A DNA stretch of 64,000 bases from Puffinus mauretanicus. Its lineage: Eukaryota; Chordata; Aves; Procellariiformes; Procellariidae. The notes below the pieces were generated by a model that saw only the letters and a program-made list of their open reading frames with translations, was not told where the DNA came from and searched no databases. The stretch is taken from the NCBI GenBank assembly GCA_023333565.1, contig JAJKFH010003229.1, positions 1,023,501-1,087,500 of the forward strand. Direction: 5' to 3'. The translations under genes and the position numbers were made by a program. Numbering within the stretch: the first letter of the stretch is position 1; each line of letters starts with the position of its first letter. This document shows, piece by piece, positions 1 to 13,179 of the stretch.

Positions 1-60
1 TCTTACCTAACAAACTGAGGTACAAAGTTCACAGATTAGGATTTAGGAAACAGTGTGAAC

Positions 61-130
61 ATATTTAAAAAAAAAAAAAAAAAAAAACAACAACAAAAAA
101 ACAAACAAAAAAACAATAACAACAACAAAA
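61..130. repeat. poly-A / (CAAA)n low-complexity tract
   Basis: A run of about 19 A residues passes into CAA, CAAA and CAATAA units. It could be a decayed retrotransposon tail or a simple slippage repeat. No element body ending here is visible upstream within the window. Confidence 0.85.
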
Positions 131-224
131 CCAAGAAAAGAATAGCCAAACAGGAAGAAATTCTTAACAATGGTTGCTACTGAGAAACCATAGCCTTAAC
201 CTCCCACTCATCTGTCAAGAGTTC

Positions 225-720
225 ATTCAGTCACCACTTTTCTCCCAGCACATAACCACAGTGGAGTACTGCAGGGGTCTATCCTGGGACCTGTCCTGTT
301 TAAAATCTTTATCAAGTGGCCTGGAGGAGGTGGTAGAGTGCACTTATAGCAAGTTTGCCGATGCCCCCAAATCAGGGGGTTTATACATTATAGGGAGGAT
401 TGCCATTCAGTGTGGCTTAGACAGGTTGGAGGAATGGGCCAACAAGAACTTCATGAAATTAAACTAGGACAAATGGAAGGTCCTCCATCTGCACAGGAAG
501 AGCCCCTGGCAACGGTACAGGCTGGGAACTGACTGAATGGGGAGCAGCTCTGCGGAAAAGACCCTGGAAAGCTGGGCTGAGCATAAGCCAGCAGCATGCC
601 CTGGCAGCAGAGACAGCCACCTGCCACCAGCCTGGTCAAGGGCTGGAGCTCTTGCCCTGCAAGGAGAGGCTGAGGCTCTGGTCAGAGCAAACAATCTGTT
701 TGCTGACCTAGCTCTCCTAG
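225..720 (+). mobile_element. CR1 LINE fragment (reverse transcriptase 3' part, decayed)
   Basis: Reading forward from about 260, the translation keeps the order of a CR1 ORF2 reverse transcriptase: a degraded GVPQG-S-LGP-LFN block, then a LEEVVECT-SKFAD block, then AIQ-LDRLEEWAN and MK-N near 430-465. CR1 is the dominant LINE of birds. The catalytic FADD motif reads FADA here, and the frame stops at 465-467, so the copy is dead. Similarity continues at nucleotide level through the segment matching the conserved GAGCAGCTCTGCGGAAAAG stretch near 540 and fades by about 720. The usual 3' UTR and ATTCTATG tail are missing, so the 3' end was deleted or replaced. Borders are approximate. Confidence 0.85.
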
Positions 721-3700
721 GGAAATACTCTTCCCTCCCACCATCACGACCCACCACCCATTAGTTTGAACCAATTTGTGATCAATCAGGTTAGTTTAAG
801 GAAGAAAAAAAGAATCAAGCTGGGTTTTGTTCAAAAAAAGTTCAGGTCTGTAACCTGAGGCCCTCATACTTCTAGGTAATATGTTACAATATGACCATTT
901 TATTTTAAACTGTCATAATGATTGTTTTTAACAAACTTAAACACTTTTTGAAAAATATTTGAAATTATGATGAATTACTATATTTTTTGAAGGGAAGTAA
1001 AAAAACAAAGTTACAGAGCTTTATAAAGTTCTTATGGAAATACCTACGAGCCAAGTATGGTAGAAGCAATGTCTATATTGCATAGGCAGGCATCCTGCAG
1101 ACTACTTAACATGTAGCAAGAAGAAAGTGAGTTGGTGTATTGTTGTGTGGAATCACAATTCTTCTGCTATTGTGATCTTTTGAAATCAGCTCCTGTATTT
1201 TCTTTTATAACAGTTATTTCAACATAATCAGGATAAAGAGGATATATAGAGGAAAACTGACTTGACGTGCCTCAGAGATTTTATGTTTGGGTGGAGAGAA
1301 AACTGTACTTCAAGAGGCTTGTTGGTGGGAGGAGAAGAGATTGATATAACTTTGGCTTTAAGGTAAAGGTTTCACTGACTTTTTTGCTTCTTGCTTATTT
1401 ACGGGCTGTATGTTCATTTAAAAAAAAGTTTTACGTTTGAATGTAACTCCTTAAAAGAGTATTTGGTATTAAAATGCTACTAAATCAAAGTCTACACACA
1501 CAGAAATACCCAAACACACAGAGATACATACACACAGACACACCTTGAGAGGTTTCACTGTAAGAACTTTGACAAACTTCCATAAAATGAAGTCAAACTA
1601 TTACGGCAGAATCTAGTTCAGCTTCTGTCATTAGGATCTGATCCCACAAACTACATGGTCCAGCTAAATCAGTGAATTTAAAGAAGTATCAGAGGTCTCA
1701 GGAAAAATTCTTGCAGTGGGTGTAAAGTTACACATGCTCACTCTAGTAATCTCACTATTGTACTTGTATCATGGAAATAAGAATGCTCCTATTTCTGTGT
1801 TCAGCCCTCTAGACCTGGATACACAACAGTAATTTCATTTTTTTGAGATTTTTTGTATTTCAAAGCTTGCAAACCTGCATAAAATTAAAATAATCTGTAA
1901 AGTCTCTACGGAAAGCACGGACTTGTAATCTGTCTCAGAGCTAAAATGGAAACCTAAGCACCCACAGTTGCCTGGAAACTGCGAGTTTGGGAGTACTTTC
2001 AAGTTGTATGCTTCTTCATAGATAGGAGACAGGAAAAGAAGCAGTTTGTGATAAAAATCAAAACCAGAAACAAACACATGCATTCACAAGGCTATGCTTG
2101 CAATTCCTCTGTGCTATCATGGTTTGAAGGAGGGGGAACTGAAACAATCCATGTCAAGTAGGGTATGAGGACAAGTCAAAAATTTAATATCAGCCTTCTC
2201 AGAGCCTACACTAGCATTGAACAAGACTTATTTGTATTGATGTCCAAAGGTCACTGATTTGACTATGCAGACTCAGTCTTCACTGTGATTTAAAGTTGTC
2301 CATTACACTGTGCCTCCACTTTCCCATTTCACCTCCTTGTCTTTTTCCACCTGGTTATATAACGTCATTTCAGGTTCTTCCTCCAAGTCACTCCCTGTCT
2401 GTATTGAAAACCTTTTAAGAGACTTGCATCTTCTATTAAGGAAAAATGTAGAACAAAATATATAAATCAAAATGAAATTTTTTCCTATGCTGCCAGCTAA
2501 ATCCTGTCTCCTGGAACCCAATAATTCAAAAATGTACCTCCTCAATTATCAACTTTAATTAGTGACTTGTGACAGTGTAACTCGGTGCAATAGGAGTTAT
2601 GCATAGTGTTTCAAAGCACACACATTTTTTGTAGACTTGAACAGAAAGCGTTATGTTGTTTCTTGATATTTACAGCTGAACCTACAGCTTTTATCTGACA
2701 AAGTAATTTTATATTTGTTTTTTCTAACATTAATTCTGTTAACTACTTAACATTCTGGAGGAACCTCTGAAAATTCAGCACATCAATCTCTTCTACTGAA
2801 GTATCAAAAACCTTCACATTCGTCTACTATTTCTAAAGGTCTTTGGGTTTTTAAGGAAAATAAAACAGTACATAAATATTTCCATCAGTTATGTACTCTA
2901 AAAAAATTGACAGAAGGAACTTAGTAAAAATCCTTCATATTTCATCATCAATTGCTCATACAATAATCACTAAACCTTCCCATTTTTATACCTATTTTTA
3001 ACAGGGACTGCTTACAGTCACCGGATCCGTATCCTCATGAAAGCCACTGACAAGCTTATAGTTGATTATATAATTAAGTGCACATGCAGGATCAGGGATT
3101 TCATCTTCAGAGACAGCAATTCTGTCCCAGCAAGATTTTTCTTTCAGAAATGTCAATAACTTGTCCATTTACTTCATTCTTTATTTTTAAGATTGTATTT
3201 TTCAGTTTCTCATTTCTAAACCAAATTCATGGTCCCTTCTGGCTGATGGCTTAGATGCTGCACATATTATCTTATTATTCTGCTCCTCTTCCTTTATTTT
3301 GTCAATTATTTCTACCTACTTCATTTAGTTTTATTTCATGGAGTGGTGTCAGACAACTTCATGTATACAGAAAAGTTATGCTCACTATGTTCAAACATAG
3401 CTCATTTCTCTTTCATCTTTTTCCTCAAATGCATTTCTTTTTATTCTAAACTAAGGATAAAATGACATCTTCCTTTTTATTTCTTCCACACTACCACACT
3501 TCAATTGATCTGCAAAAGATGTCAGAATGTGTTGAAGCTGAACAATAGAGCACTTCAATCAAATGCCAAAGTAATCTGTTACAATGTTTTCTAACAGTAA
3601 CTCAAAGACTGAAAGAATTCATGGCTTTATTGTTTAATTTTGAAACAAAAATTTCTACTTATTTAACCACTTTGGGTTGAACAATTCCTGGTTTGATGAT

Positions 3701-5330
3701 TTTTTTGCACTTCTCCATCATAAAAGTGCCAGATTTTACTTCATTTTCAGAGGTCTCTGAAAAGCAGTATTGCTTTTCAAAGTATAGGTTTTAAGGGTTT
3801 TTTTTCTGATTTTCAGATTTCCCATTAAAATTACCTTTTGTAAAAATATAAACATGATTATGTCAGAAGGCAGAATGGCAGATATTCTAAATCTGCTTTT
3901 TCTGTCACTTCTGTAATCATGTGAAATCCACAGGGTGGGGGGAGGGGAGGGGAAACCATGCACATAATATGACCTACATAGTCTTGAAATTTTTGCTAAA
4001 TCAATATTTAAGTTTTGCCCTGTGTTAAGATGAAAAGTAACTCTTAAATTACGCAACACCTGAAAAACTCAGCTGTCCCTGTCAAAAAATTTAGAAATCC
4101 TACATACAATGAAAGTTATTTTGACTGTAAACTTGAAATTAGACTGTAACTTCATTGGTGAGGGATCTAGGAGGAATTCTTCCACCTACAGGGTCTACAT
4201 TGGAATTTCTCCAGTAATACAAAATGGTTAGAAGATTAGCACAGATTCAAATAGAAGAAGGTACCTGAGGCAGGATTTTATGTACCTGTGACTTGTCTGA
4301 TGCTCAATCGCTTTAGGGAGGACTGCAATGGGTATAACAACAGCTAGGTTGCTGTAAGCAGCCACAAGGGCAGTATAAGTTATTCTAGAGGATTGTATCA
4401 ACTACCAAAGCAGTCTGTAATTAGGAGACCATATAAACGTCAATGAATATACTCAAGATACAAAGTAGTTTTTAAAAAACAAACAAAAACCTCCCACTAC
4501 CATAACCTTCATGAGCTAAACTGCCAAGGTAGCTATTGTAGCTGCTCAGTGCTGAGGTAACCAGATAACTAAAAGTTTGTAATTGCACAGTTGCCAAGTA
4601 TACTTGTCACGTGACCGTCTTAAGAAGACTGCAAATCACCAAGCTTCACTGAGTACAAGATGACAACTGACAGATCTGTTTCCTGATGCCCTTTCCAAGA
4701 TACTGTGGTGCTTAAACTAAATCACCCTACAGTATTGAGAGCTACAAGCTTTGATCGATTCTTTTTTCTGTTCAGGACCAAGTTGAACAGTAACCAAGTG
4801 AAAGAAGGTGATTAACAAAACACCACTTGGCTTTAAACCCTTGGCACAGAATGTGATTAGCTGTTAGGTAGTAAAGTAGCCTCGTACTGGCTGACACAGC
4901 TGAAGTCCATGCTACTGTGGGAAGAAGAGGAAGATCTATATTTCTGCTACCCTCCCTCCATTCTGTTGGAGACCAGGACAGACTCACTCTTGGGCCTTTC
5001 ATAGTTATTATAGTCACAATTTAGGAATCATAGAATTTGTCAACTATAGATGTAAAGTGTCCTCCCCAAAAGGAAGGTCTATGTATACACGTACAAAACT
5101 AATGAACTACTTTATACTAAATTAGGAACTACTAGAAAAAACTCACAGTAGGTGTTTAGCTAGACTCTTGGCAAACCTACATTTGGGTGCCCTACAATTC
5201 TCTGATAAAAGAATTATATTGAAAGTATTGAAAAAGAAGTGTATTAAAAAAATTTCACCCTCACAAATGTATAAGTTTAGCGCTCAAACTTGCATGATTT
5301 TGGAATAAAAGAAGAGCTATCCTAAAGTAT
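721..5330. other. AT-rich unique DNA, no supported gene
   Basis: No recognisable exon, RNA gene or intact mobile element is seen. Open frames here are at most about 107 codons and have no family resemblance. Minor content includes a CA-rich patch at about 1494-1545 and a G-run cluster at 3933-3952, listed separately. Confidence 0.6.
3933..3952 (+). other. G-quadruplex-type run
   Basis: Four G runs of 3, 6, 4 and 4 bases are separated by single T, A and A bases. This satisfies the usual G3+N1-7 rule with the shortest possible loops. It stands alone in AT-rich surroundings. Folding in vivo is inference. Confidence 0.6.
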
Positions 5331-5336
5331 TGCCAT

Positions 5337-5407
5337 GCACATATACATATATGTAGTATGTATACATATATACACACATATATATACATATATGTGTGTA
5401 TATATAC
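5337..5407. repeat. AT/AC microsatellite with perfect 18-bp inverted repeat
   Basis: Alternating TA, CA and TG steps fill the tract. Bases 5366-5383 are the exact reverse complement of 5388-5405, separated by a 4-base spacer, so either strand could form a hairpin or cruciform. The most economical cause is microsatellite drift in alternating purine-pyrimidine DNA. Confidence 0.85.
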
Positions 5408-8400
5408 AACTTTTCCAAATTTGAACTGTGGAAGTTTTTCAGTTTAAGAAAAACAGGAGACTTTAGCAGATGCCTTATTACAAAATCCTATCCATGCCCA
5501 TAGCTGTTAAAAATGAACAAAATTTGCATAGGATTCACACAAAACTCCAGACAGAATATTTGTAATTCAGATTTGGCTTACAATGTATTCATTTACATTT
5601 TATAATGACTTTAGCAGACAAAAAAGCCAAGAATGAAATAGGTTTTTTCCCCAGTTACCAGAAAGTAAAAGAGACATATTCAATGCACCGGTAGTAAGAG
5701 CACAACTTCAATTTTTAACATCACCATCAACAATAAGAAATAGCACCAGCCAGATTAAATACTTATTTTGCCCTAGGCACTTTATGAAACGCAGGCCCCC
5801 TGAGCACCACCCCACTCTTAAAAACTGGCATCTGAAATTCTAATGAAATCTCGGCTGAATAAGGGACTGGTCTTCTTTCCTCCAAACATAGTAATTCTAT
5901 ATTCATTCCTTCATGCACGCACCTAAAACCCTATTAAAAGTTAATGGGAGTTACATGCACACCTAAGGGGGAATAGCCCCATAAATATTCTTAAAGGGCA
6001 CATAGAGTGTAAAAGAAAAGTCTGCACAAGTACATTTTTTTTTTTAATGATGTAAAAATGTTGCAATTTGGGAATAAGTTTCAAACAGGAAAAAAGAGCA
6101 ATGGGAGGAATTTCCCACCTGGCTTTAAATTACAATTGCAGGAAATCAAGCTGCTTCTTTCAAAATTGGAGATAACAGCAAGTCAGCAGAGTAGTTATAT
6201 CTCTCTGCTATTGAGAATAACTTAAGCAAACTTCTTCAAAGACAGTGCTGCGTACATAAAGTTTGATTAGTTTGACTAACCTTTTAAATCCCTACCTTCA
6301 GTAGGTTTTCTTTCTTTTCCAGAAAACAGGACAGCACATTTAAAATAAAAACTCAAAGTGTTCTGAGCATATTTTTAATTTTAACCACAGTTTAGGTAAA
6401 TGGTCATTACATCTGTTCCATCGAAAGCCAAGAAGCACAGGCAGATATAGCCAGCTTCCTAGATCTGCTCTCATTTGTTGAGTCCCGTGAATGTATGTAA
6501 TAAAAACATAAATCCAACTCTGGTGAAGAAAGGAATGGCATTGTCTTTTTCACAGAATTGTGGAAACCAGCTCCACGGATAATACATTTGTAGATTTAAT
6601 AACGCCTCACTAAATCAGTGGCTGTGTTACCTCTATTTCCATGTGGGGGAAATACCAATATAAGATTTTATTAGTGCACAGAATCAGAAAACAACACTTA
6701 TCATACTCATCAGGTTGGCCCAGGACATTACCCAGCACAACACAACAGTGACAGCAGTCTCTTACCTATTTTGCCTACACAAGCACTTCAAAAATCCAAG
6801 CCAGCTGTTGCAAGGGTGGGGAGAAATTACATGGCAGCAGAGAGGGAAAATCTCTCCCACAGTCAACAGATAATACCACTCTTCAAAGTCCCATCAACAA
6901 GATCAGCAAAGCTGTCTATAGGGCTCACACACACACACCTTGTTGTCCTCCCTAACTTCTTTTTCTCCTCTCACCTTCCCAATCTGTGAAGTAGCCGTAT
7001 TGCCACGCACACAGCACCTACTGCACTTGCTCTCCATTCCCAAATTGTCTTTACCTGAATTCACCTGTTTCCTCTCTCTACCCATCCAGTCCCCTATTTT
7101 ATCCTCAATCTCATTAATCTTTCTCAGTCTATTTTGGAATCTGAATCCTAGTCTTCCTTAAAAAATTAACTCCAATTCTTAGCTTCTTAATTAAAAAGCT
7201 TTAAACTCTCCCTCTCTTCTGCTGCCCTCAAATTTACATTCAAACTCAGTTTCTCTGTACCATCACAGAGTCCTCCAGCCTTCCACTCTCACAGCTCAGC
7301 AAACTTATCTCATCCTCAGTTTCTTTAACCAATTCCCACATTTTTCCAAATGAAATCTGCACAAACTGGCTCCTGCTCTTCCCTTCTATATATTACAGGC
7401 TCTTGTTCTAACCTAAAACAATAATTGTCCCTATATATATACCAGGGCTACGTCTTCTGCATTCCTATGCATGGAAAGAGATAAAAAAGGAAAAGAAAAA
7501 GAAAAAAAATAAGAAATCTCCTTGCTTTGTATTTCTGTGTTCAGTCACACCGCAGCTTTGGAAATAAGGAAAAGTAACTCTCTAGGAAATTTTCAGATCC
7601 ACCATACTTGGTATAGAGAAAGATCTCTGCGTATGAATTCTAATGCATTTACCTGCCATGTGTACACTAGTCTCTACAGAACACGGGCAAACTAATATTT
7701 TTCCAAAGCTGTGTAAATTCTCCAAACTGGGAAGCTTTTTTTAAAAAAGTAGAAAAAGGCACATCTTTGTCATAAAACCAACCTCCATCCCAAATGTTGC
7801 ATCTCTGCTTTAGCCCATAGGTCTGCTAGAACTTTGCAATTAAAGGGCTGTAAAAATGTTGGCAAGCAATGTGTTTTTCCCCTAATATTTATTCCTCTGA
7901 AATGGTTGAGCCCTTTTTGCTGAAATTGTCCCAAAATACTCAACCTAAGTGTATACCCAATGCGGAAAAATGTCCACATCGGCAGGCAAAGTTACACCGC
8001 AGAAAATGAGTTATAACGAAAAGGTACTGGCAACCTGACTCTTTTGGCAGCACTACCAACCAAGAGCTGAATGTGTGATAATTATCAGGTACAATCTTTC
8101 TTTACTGCACCTTCTATTTTACGCTCAATTTAGCTCTTATATTCCCTCTCACTACTTCTTTTGTTTCCAGTTTTTTTGCTGGCAAACTCTTTGCAACTTT
8201 TGGGCACATTTATTGCTGACCCAAGCCTCCCACACCACTGAATCTGAATTGGGACGCTGAGGCAGGAGCACAGTTTAAAAGTATTGCAAAGTCAGACAGG
8301 GTGAACTGTCATGTCCAGGTGTTTGCTATTGGGTAAATGCTGAACAACTGACCATTGCTTCTTCACCTTTATTGCAAGGTGCGTTGGCATGAATACAGAT

Positions 8401-11400
8401 TATCTGACACCCTCAGAAAGGGTTGAGACCACGTTTCTGACAAAAATATTTTACCCGAAAAGATAGCACAAATTCTTATCATAGGCTGGACCTCAAGCTT
8501 TCTAAGTCAGTGATCCATCATTTTGTTTCACAAACTTTGGAGCAGTCCCCTTGTCTATCAAAAAATGCAGTAGCTGACCATAGATGAAACCAAGTGCTAT
8601 TAATATGAGAAGGAGGAGGATGCAAAGCAGATCTGGGAAGGAACGAATTGCTTCTCGGTCCCTACTTTCCCTCCCCAGACACAACTTTCCTCCTAATGCC
8701 TTTTGGAAGTATCTAGTTCAAACGAGCAATTGAGTCAGAGTAATGATCTGACCTTTTCCAAGTATTGTCTTACATGAAACACAATCACTTTAAGACAAAG
8801 CACATATAATTATTCAAATTGGGGAGACATTTTTCTGCTAATGGAAAGCAAGCTGCCATTTTCCACACTGAGCAGCACCATTTCAGAGCTGTTGAGCCCT
8901 GCAGCTTTCTCTAAGCCTTCAGTATCAAAAGCTCTACTACAGCGCTTCTCCAAATTACTGAGTTCTGATAACTGAGAGGTATTTAACTGAAGCCTAAATC
9001 TATTAAATACAAATTGCATTAAAGTAACATTAAGGATTGATTAAAACCTAGAATACCAAGGGTAGAAGGGAGAGGGAGAAAGAGATAAAAACAGAGGGAA
9101 AATAAGAATCAAAAAGCTCCCAAAATGCAGAAAAAGGAATCTGTAGTCACATCTAAGCTCTGATTTTTTTGCCATTCTGTAACAAAGTTAATAAAATGAA
9201 AAATATAGTATGCTGATTGTTTTGACTAAAAGGACTTGCCTACAGACCAGCAATTTGTGTCAATTTCTAAGACTGATTAACTTTGAAACATCAGAAACAT
9301 CAGATAACTAACTGGAAAAGAAATTACTTAAACCTTTAACTATAGAAAAATCAGCATCTGCTGCTTTCGTTTACACTAGAGCCTTGTGCAGTGTCTATAA
9401 AACACTACTTGTCTTTCTTTCATCAACTATTTCCTAATTTTACTTTTTCTTTTCATTAAAAGGAAGGAGAGCAAAGTAACAAAGAAAGGGAAATCAAATG
9501 CAATGCAAACAGACTCAAAAATTATATTTGAAATAAAATGTGATGCAGTTGCTGCATTTTTTAATAATATCCAGTGAGCTATTTTAAATGTGACCTTCAA
9601 AGGAAAAAGACACTCGGACTTTGGGAAGGGGGAGGAGGAATTTCACTTTTGATGAAGTCTTCTTTCCTTTTTTTTTTTTTTTTAAATCTTTTGCTTGCCT
9701 TATGCTTTGCTTTGGAAATGTAGAACCTGACTAAACGTAAGAATTCCATGATGACTGGAGAACTACAGCAATGACATCAAAGGAACTAATAAGCATCTGC
9801 ATGCTCTCACAAAGAATTAATCGGGGTTTCTGCTCTTATCCTCAAAAACTGCTGGCCATATATTAGTTGCAATTGAAGTTTGAGCTAGTAGGCTCAAACT
9901 TTCCCACACTCCAAAGTACAAGTGAGATTTCCACTTAGGTGGATACTAAACTGGCTGTGAGGACATATCCAATAATCTTCTAATATAAATGCACAGTTCC
10001 CCATAAATTCCCAATATTTGTTTCAGAAGCAAATAATCATATAGCAAAGCAATTTTTTTTCAAATCAAGAAAGGAATCCTATAAATTTAAAAACATATAA
10101 GCATGTATTAGAGAAAAGGTGAAAGTTGATAATATAAGGGTTAAAATGGATAAATATCCAAAATAACGCTAATCAAAACTGACTTTAGAAGAATGCAAGC
10201 TGAGCATTTGTGAAGATATAAGAATTTCACTAAGGTGAGAAAGAGAGGATTAGTTCTGAGAGGAGGTTGTTGGGAGGGTTGTTTACTCTCTTTTTGACTA
10301 GGACCCATTTACATCAGTAACTGGCTTTGTATGTAAAAGAAAGCTTAATAATTGTCACTTAATTACAGCTTTAACAGAGACACTGGATAATACAGAAACC
10401 TGACAAAGAAATCAGAGAATAGTGGATCAGACTTCCCAAGCGTTTCTAAGATGACAAAACTCAGAAGGGTTATGCTGCAATTATAGCTTAAAATGTTATG
10501 TTATAGCTCAAAAAAAAACATAAATAGGACCTAATCTTTAGGAAGATGTTACAATGGCAACAATAAAAATCTTCAGAGCCAAGTAAGCCGCTACCTTAAC
10601 TGTTGTGTCAAAACAAAAGATTGCTATACATAATTTTGTGCTCCAGAGGGGTAAAAAAACCTACCTGTCCAACAGCCAGACCAGAAGGGCCATAGCCTTT
10701 TTGTCTGTTTATTCAGTTGTAAAAAATGGTTTTGTTTATCTTCCTCTAAAAACAGTCAAGAAGCGAAAAGTGGTGCAGTTTGCTGATGTGCAATTCTACA
10801 CAGAACACTGAATTCCCCTAACTCGCACTGAAGTTCAGCAGGAGATAGGCAGGTCAACACTGGTCAGAAGTAGGTCAGTTATTTATAAGAAAGATATAGT
10901 AAAAGATACATGGTTTCCGAGGGTTTTTTCCCAAAATCATTTCACTCAAACTTTTAAGAAGCTTGTTTAAATTTCTTTCCCTTAACATTTTTTTTTCCAA
11001 AAACAAGTGTCTTCTTTGTTTGGAGGAAGCCTACTTTTCTTTTTCTAAATTCTCCTCTTTCCAACAGAGGAAAAAAAACCACAACAATGTGTAGAATAAT
11101 CAACAGTTGGGGACTGAAAAGATACAGAAAGAATGTCATTTTCATTTTGCCCACTGATGTAAAATACAACTTTTTAAATAAAGCCAAAAAAAGGGAAATT
11201 TTCTCCATTAACACAACCATTAAAATTTTCAATACTGCAAAAAGCTATTTTCCAGAAAAACATTTGACATTTGTCAAGGTGAAAAAAAGTGAACTAACGA
11301 ATGTGAATATATCATTTTCCCAGGAAGGCCAAAACTACAGATATTATGCAGAAAGTTTTGTTGCTCTGTTTTAAAAAACCTTCTCTTATTCAACCTAGTT

Positions 11401-11990
11401 CAAAACCAGTAAGTTTTTCACTAAGCTTTTACTCAATTTCTGCTCAGAACAAACTGGGTGAAACCATGGCATCAGTAAAGCTGTGAATTAGGACCACATC
11501 AAGATTGAGAAAAGACCTTGTCGAGTGGGTAAAGAAGTAAAAACATTCTAGCAGACCCAGAAATGAACATCTTTCTTGTGTGTCTCATCCAGTTCTACCC
11601 CCAAAACATCAGATTGTTCACAAGCCTGATAATTTTTAAAATAGCTCTATTTTCAATTACTGAACATCTTGAAAACACCATAGGATGTGTAGGATGCTGC
11701 ATTCTTCAGCTTTATGTGTATGATCATATGGAGTAGGCTGAGCCTCACTGAATTCAAAAAGACTACTCGTATGTTTCAAGACAAGTGCATTTTTTTCTGG
11801 AACAAAGTCAACACTGAGCAGCTCTGAGCATGGGGAGAGCCACACCATTCAGTAGAGCACAGAGACACTCCCCAGCTGGTGCTGATGATGCTCTACTCCA
11901 GAAACATTGCCATCGCATCATCTTACATCACATTTCACACTGACAGCAAAGCATGCAAGATGGAAAGCACAAGATACCTGGGGAAGGTTG
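5408..11990. other. AT-rich unique DNA, no supported gene
   Basis: No coding exon, RNA gene or clear repeat is recognised. There is a pyrimidine-rich stretch at about 6950-7420 and a T16 run at 9668-9683. Short open frames near 10605-10811 and 11087-11374 have AT-driven composition and resemble no family I know. Confidence 0.55.
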
Positions 11991-12411
11991 TGTGTCTCTA
12001 ACATACTGCAGCCTTCTGCTGTGCAGATTTACCTTTAGAGGTCTCTAGCCTCCCTGCCGCGGCTTGGGGCACTGCCTTTACAGCCAGTCCCCACCTACCC
12101 CACAGCACATTCCGCTTCTGCTGAAATCCCTTCTGTGTGCTGATTCCTGCCCAAGACAGCCAACACTGACCCAAAGGCAGTCTCTTTCCCCAGCCTCGGT
12201 GGCTCCTGCTCCTCCCCTCTCCTCTCCTGCCCCACTTTACACCTTCACCTTGGACCCCCTTGCTCCCAGGCAGCTCTGGGCAACACCTTCCTTCTCCTCG
12301 CCCTAGGCCCCTTGCTGAGGAGGGGGCGGGCCCTGCACCAGGCAGTTGAGGGGCTCCTGCCTCCCCCTCCACACGGCTGTACACAGATGCCCTGACAACC
12401 CCTTTACCTGA

Positions 12412-12553
12412 CCTGCGGAGCTGTGGGATCATTTTGCTCTCACCCTCCTCAATGACGTTGCAGGCCTTCCACTTCATGGCTGAAACAGCATGAGTCAACG
12501 GCGAGCCGCAGCAGCACCGGGACTTCTCCTCCAGTCTCACCTCTGCCAGCTCT
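12412..12553 (-). other. Possible minus-strand exon (uncertain)
   Basis: On the minus strand a pyrimidine tract ending TTTTCCCCCTCAG lies just before 12553. An uninterrupted frame of about 47 codons runs to a CAG|GTAAAG-like donor near 12411. The translation contains the stretch MKWKACNVIEEGESKM. I do not recognise a family. A second internal acceptor-like TGTTTCAG lies just before the methionine. Splice-like signals occur by chance in GC-rich DNA, so this is only a candidate. Confidence 0.15.
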
Positions 12554-12819
12554 GAGGGGGAAAAGCAGGAGAAGATGAGTGTCCAGCACAGACCCAGACC
12601 CTGAGGCATGGAGACCCGCTTCTCCCTTTGGCAGTCCTGGGCAAGCTCTGCACTCCCTGCCCAGTGCTCTGCCAATCCCCAGCAGAGGCTGCCAGTCCCC
12701 ACGTCTCCACAGCCAGGAGAGCGGTAGGGCCGGAGGCAGTGGGGACTGACAGCCCTTGAGCTCAGCAGGGCTGGAGCAGCAGCCGGGCACAGCCTCTCAA
12801 GGGGCAGTGGTACCCCCTG

Positions 12820-12905
12820 CCCTCACCTGTCCTGCCCTGTCCTGCCCTGTCCTCCCCTCCTCTGTCCTGCCCTGCCCTGCCCTCCCCTGCCTTCCCCTGC
12901 CCTCA
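12820..12905. repeat. (CCTGC/CCTGTC)n microsatellite
   Basis: Imperfect tandem CCTGCC, CCTGTC and CCTCCC units run for about 85 bases. On the complementary strand this is a purine-rich GGCAG array. Confidence 0.85.
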
Positions 12906-12971
12906 CCAGCTGGAAAGTGCTGCTTCCCAACCTCCGCAGCCTGACATACCTGTGCCAGCCATGTCATGGAT

Positions 12972-13025
12972 CCCACTGTGACATGGCCACCACTGACCTG
13001 CTGCCCACTGTGACATGGCCACCAC
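12972..13025. repeat. 22-bp direct repeat, period 32
   Basis: Bases 12972-12993 and 13004-13025 are identical over 22 positions, separated by a 10-base spacer. This is a small tandem duplication. Confidence 0.9.
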
Positions 13026-13179
13026 ATTTCCCATTTTATCTCTGGTGGCCTGCTGGGGCAGGTCCATAGCTGTGGGTCATATTCCAGTGGGTTCGTGCCC
13101 CCCCGCACCACCCTCGTGAACTTTCCTCCACCGCAAACCTGTTAGGGCCTGTTCTGCAGCTTTGTAAACAAAACCTGGC

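Larger units (their letters stand above)
11998..13130. other. GC-rich block of unknown origin
   Basis: About 1.1 kb is clearly GC-richer than its surroundings, with frames open on both strands, as expected from composition alone. The longest frame is on the minus strand at 11998-12702 (234 codons). It is low-complexity at its end and resembles nothing I recognise. The block contains a CCTGC-type microsatellite, a 22-bp duplicated segment and one splice-flanked minus-strand stretch, each listed separately. It could be a degenerate exon cluster, a repeat, or a CpG-depleted island. Confidence 0.5.

Noticed and set aside
11998..12702. 234-codon minus-strand frame
   Set aside because: GC-rich composition with frames open on both strands and no recognisable domain as a whole. 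Only a splice-flanked part was kept as a weak candidate.
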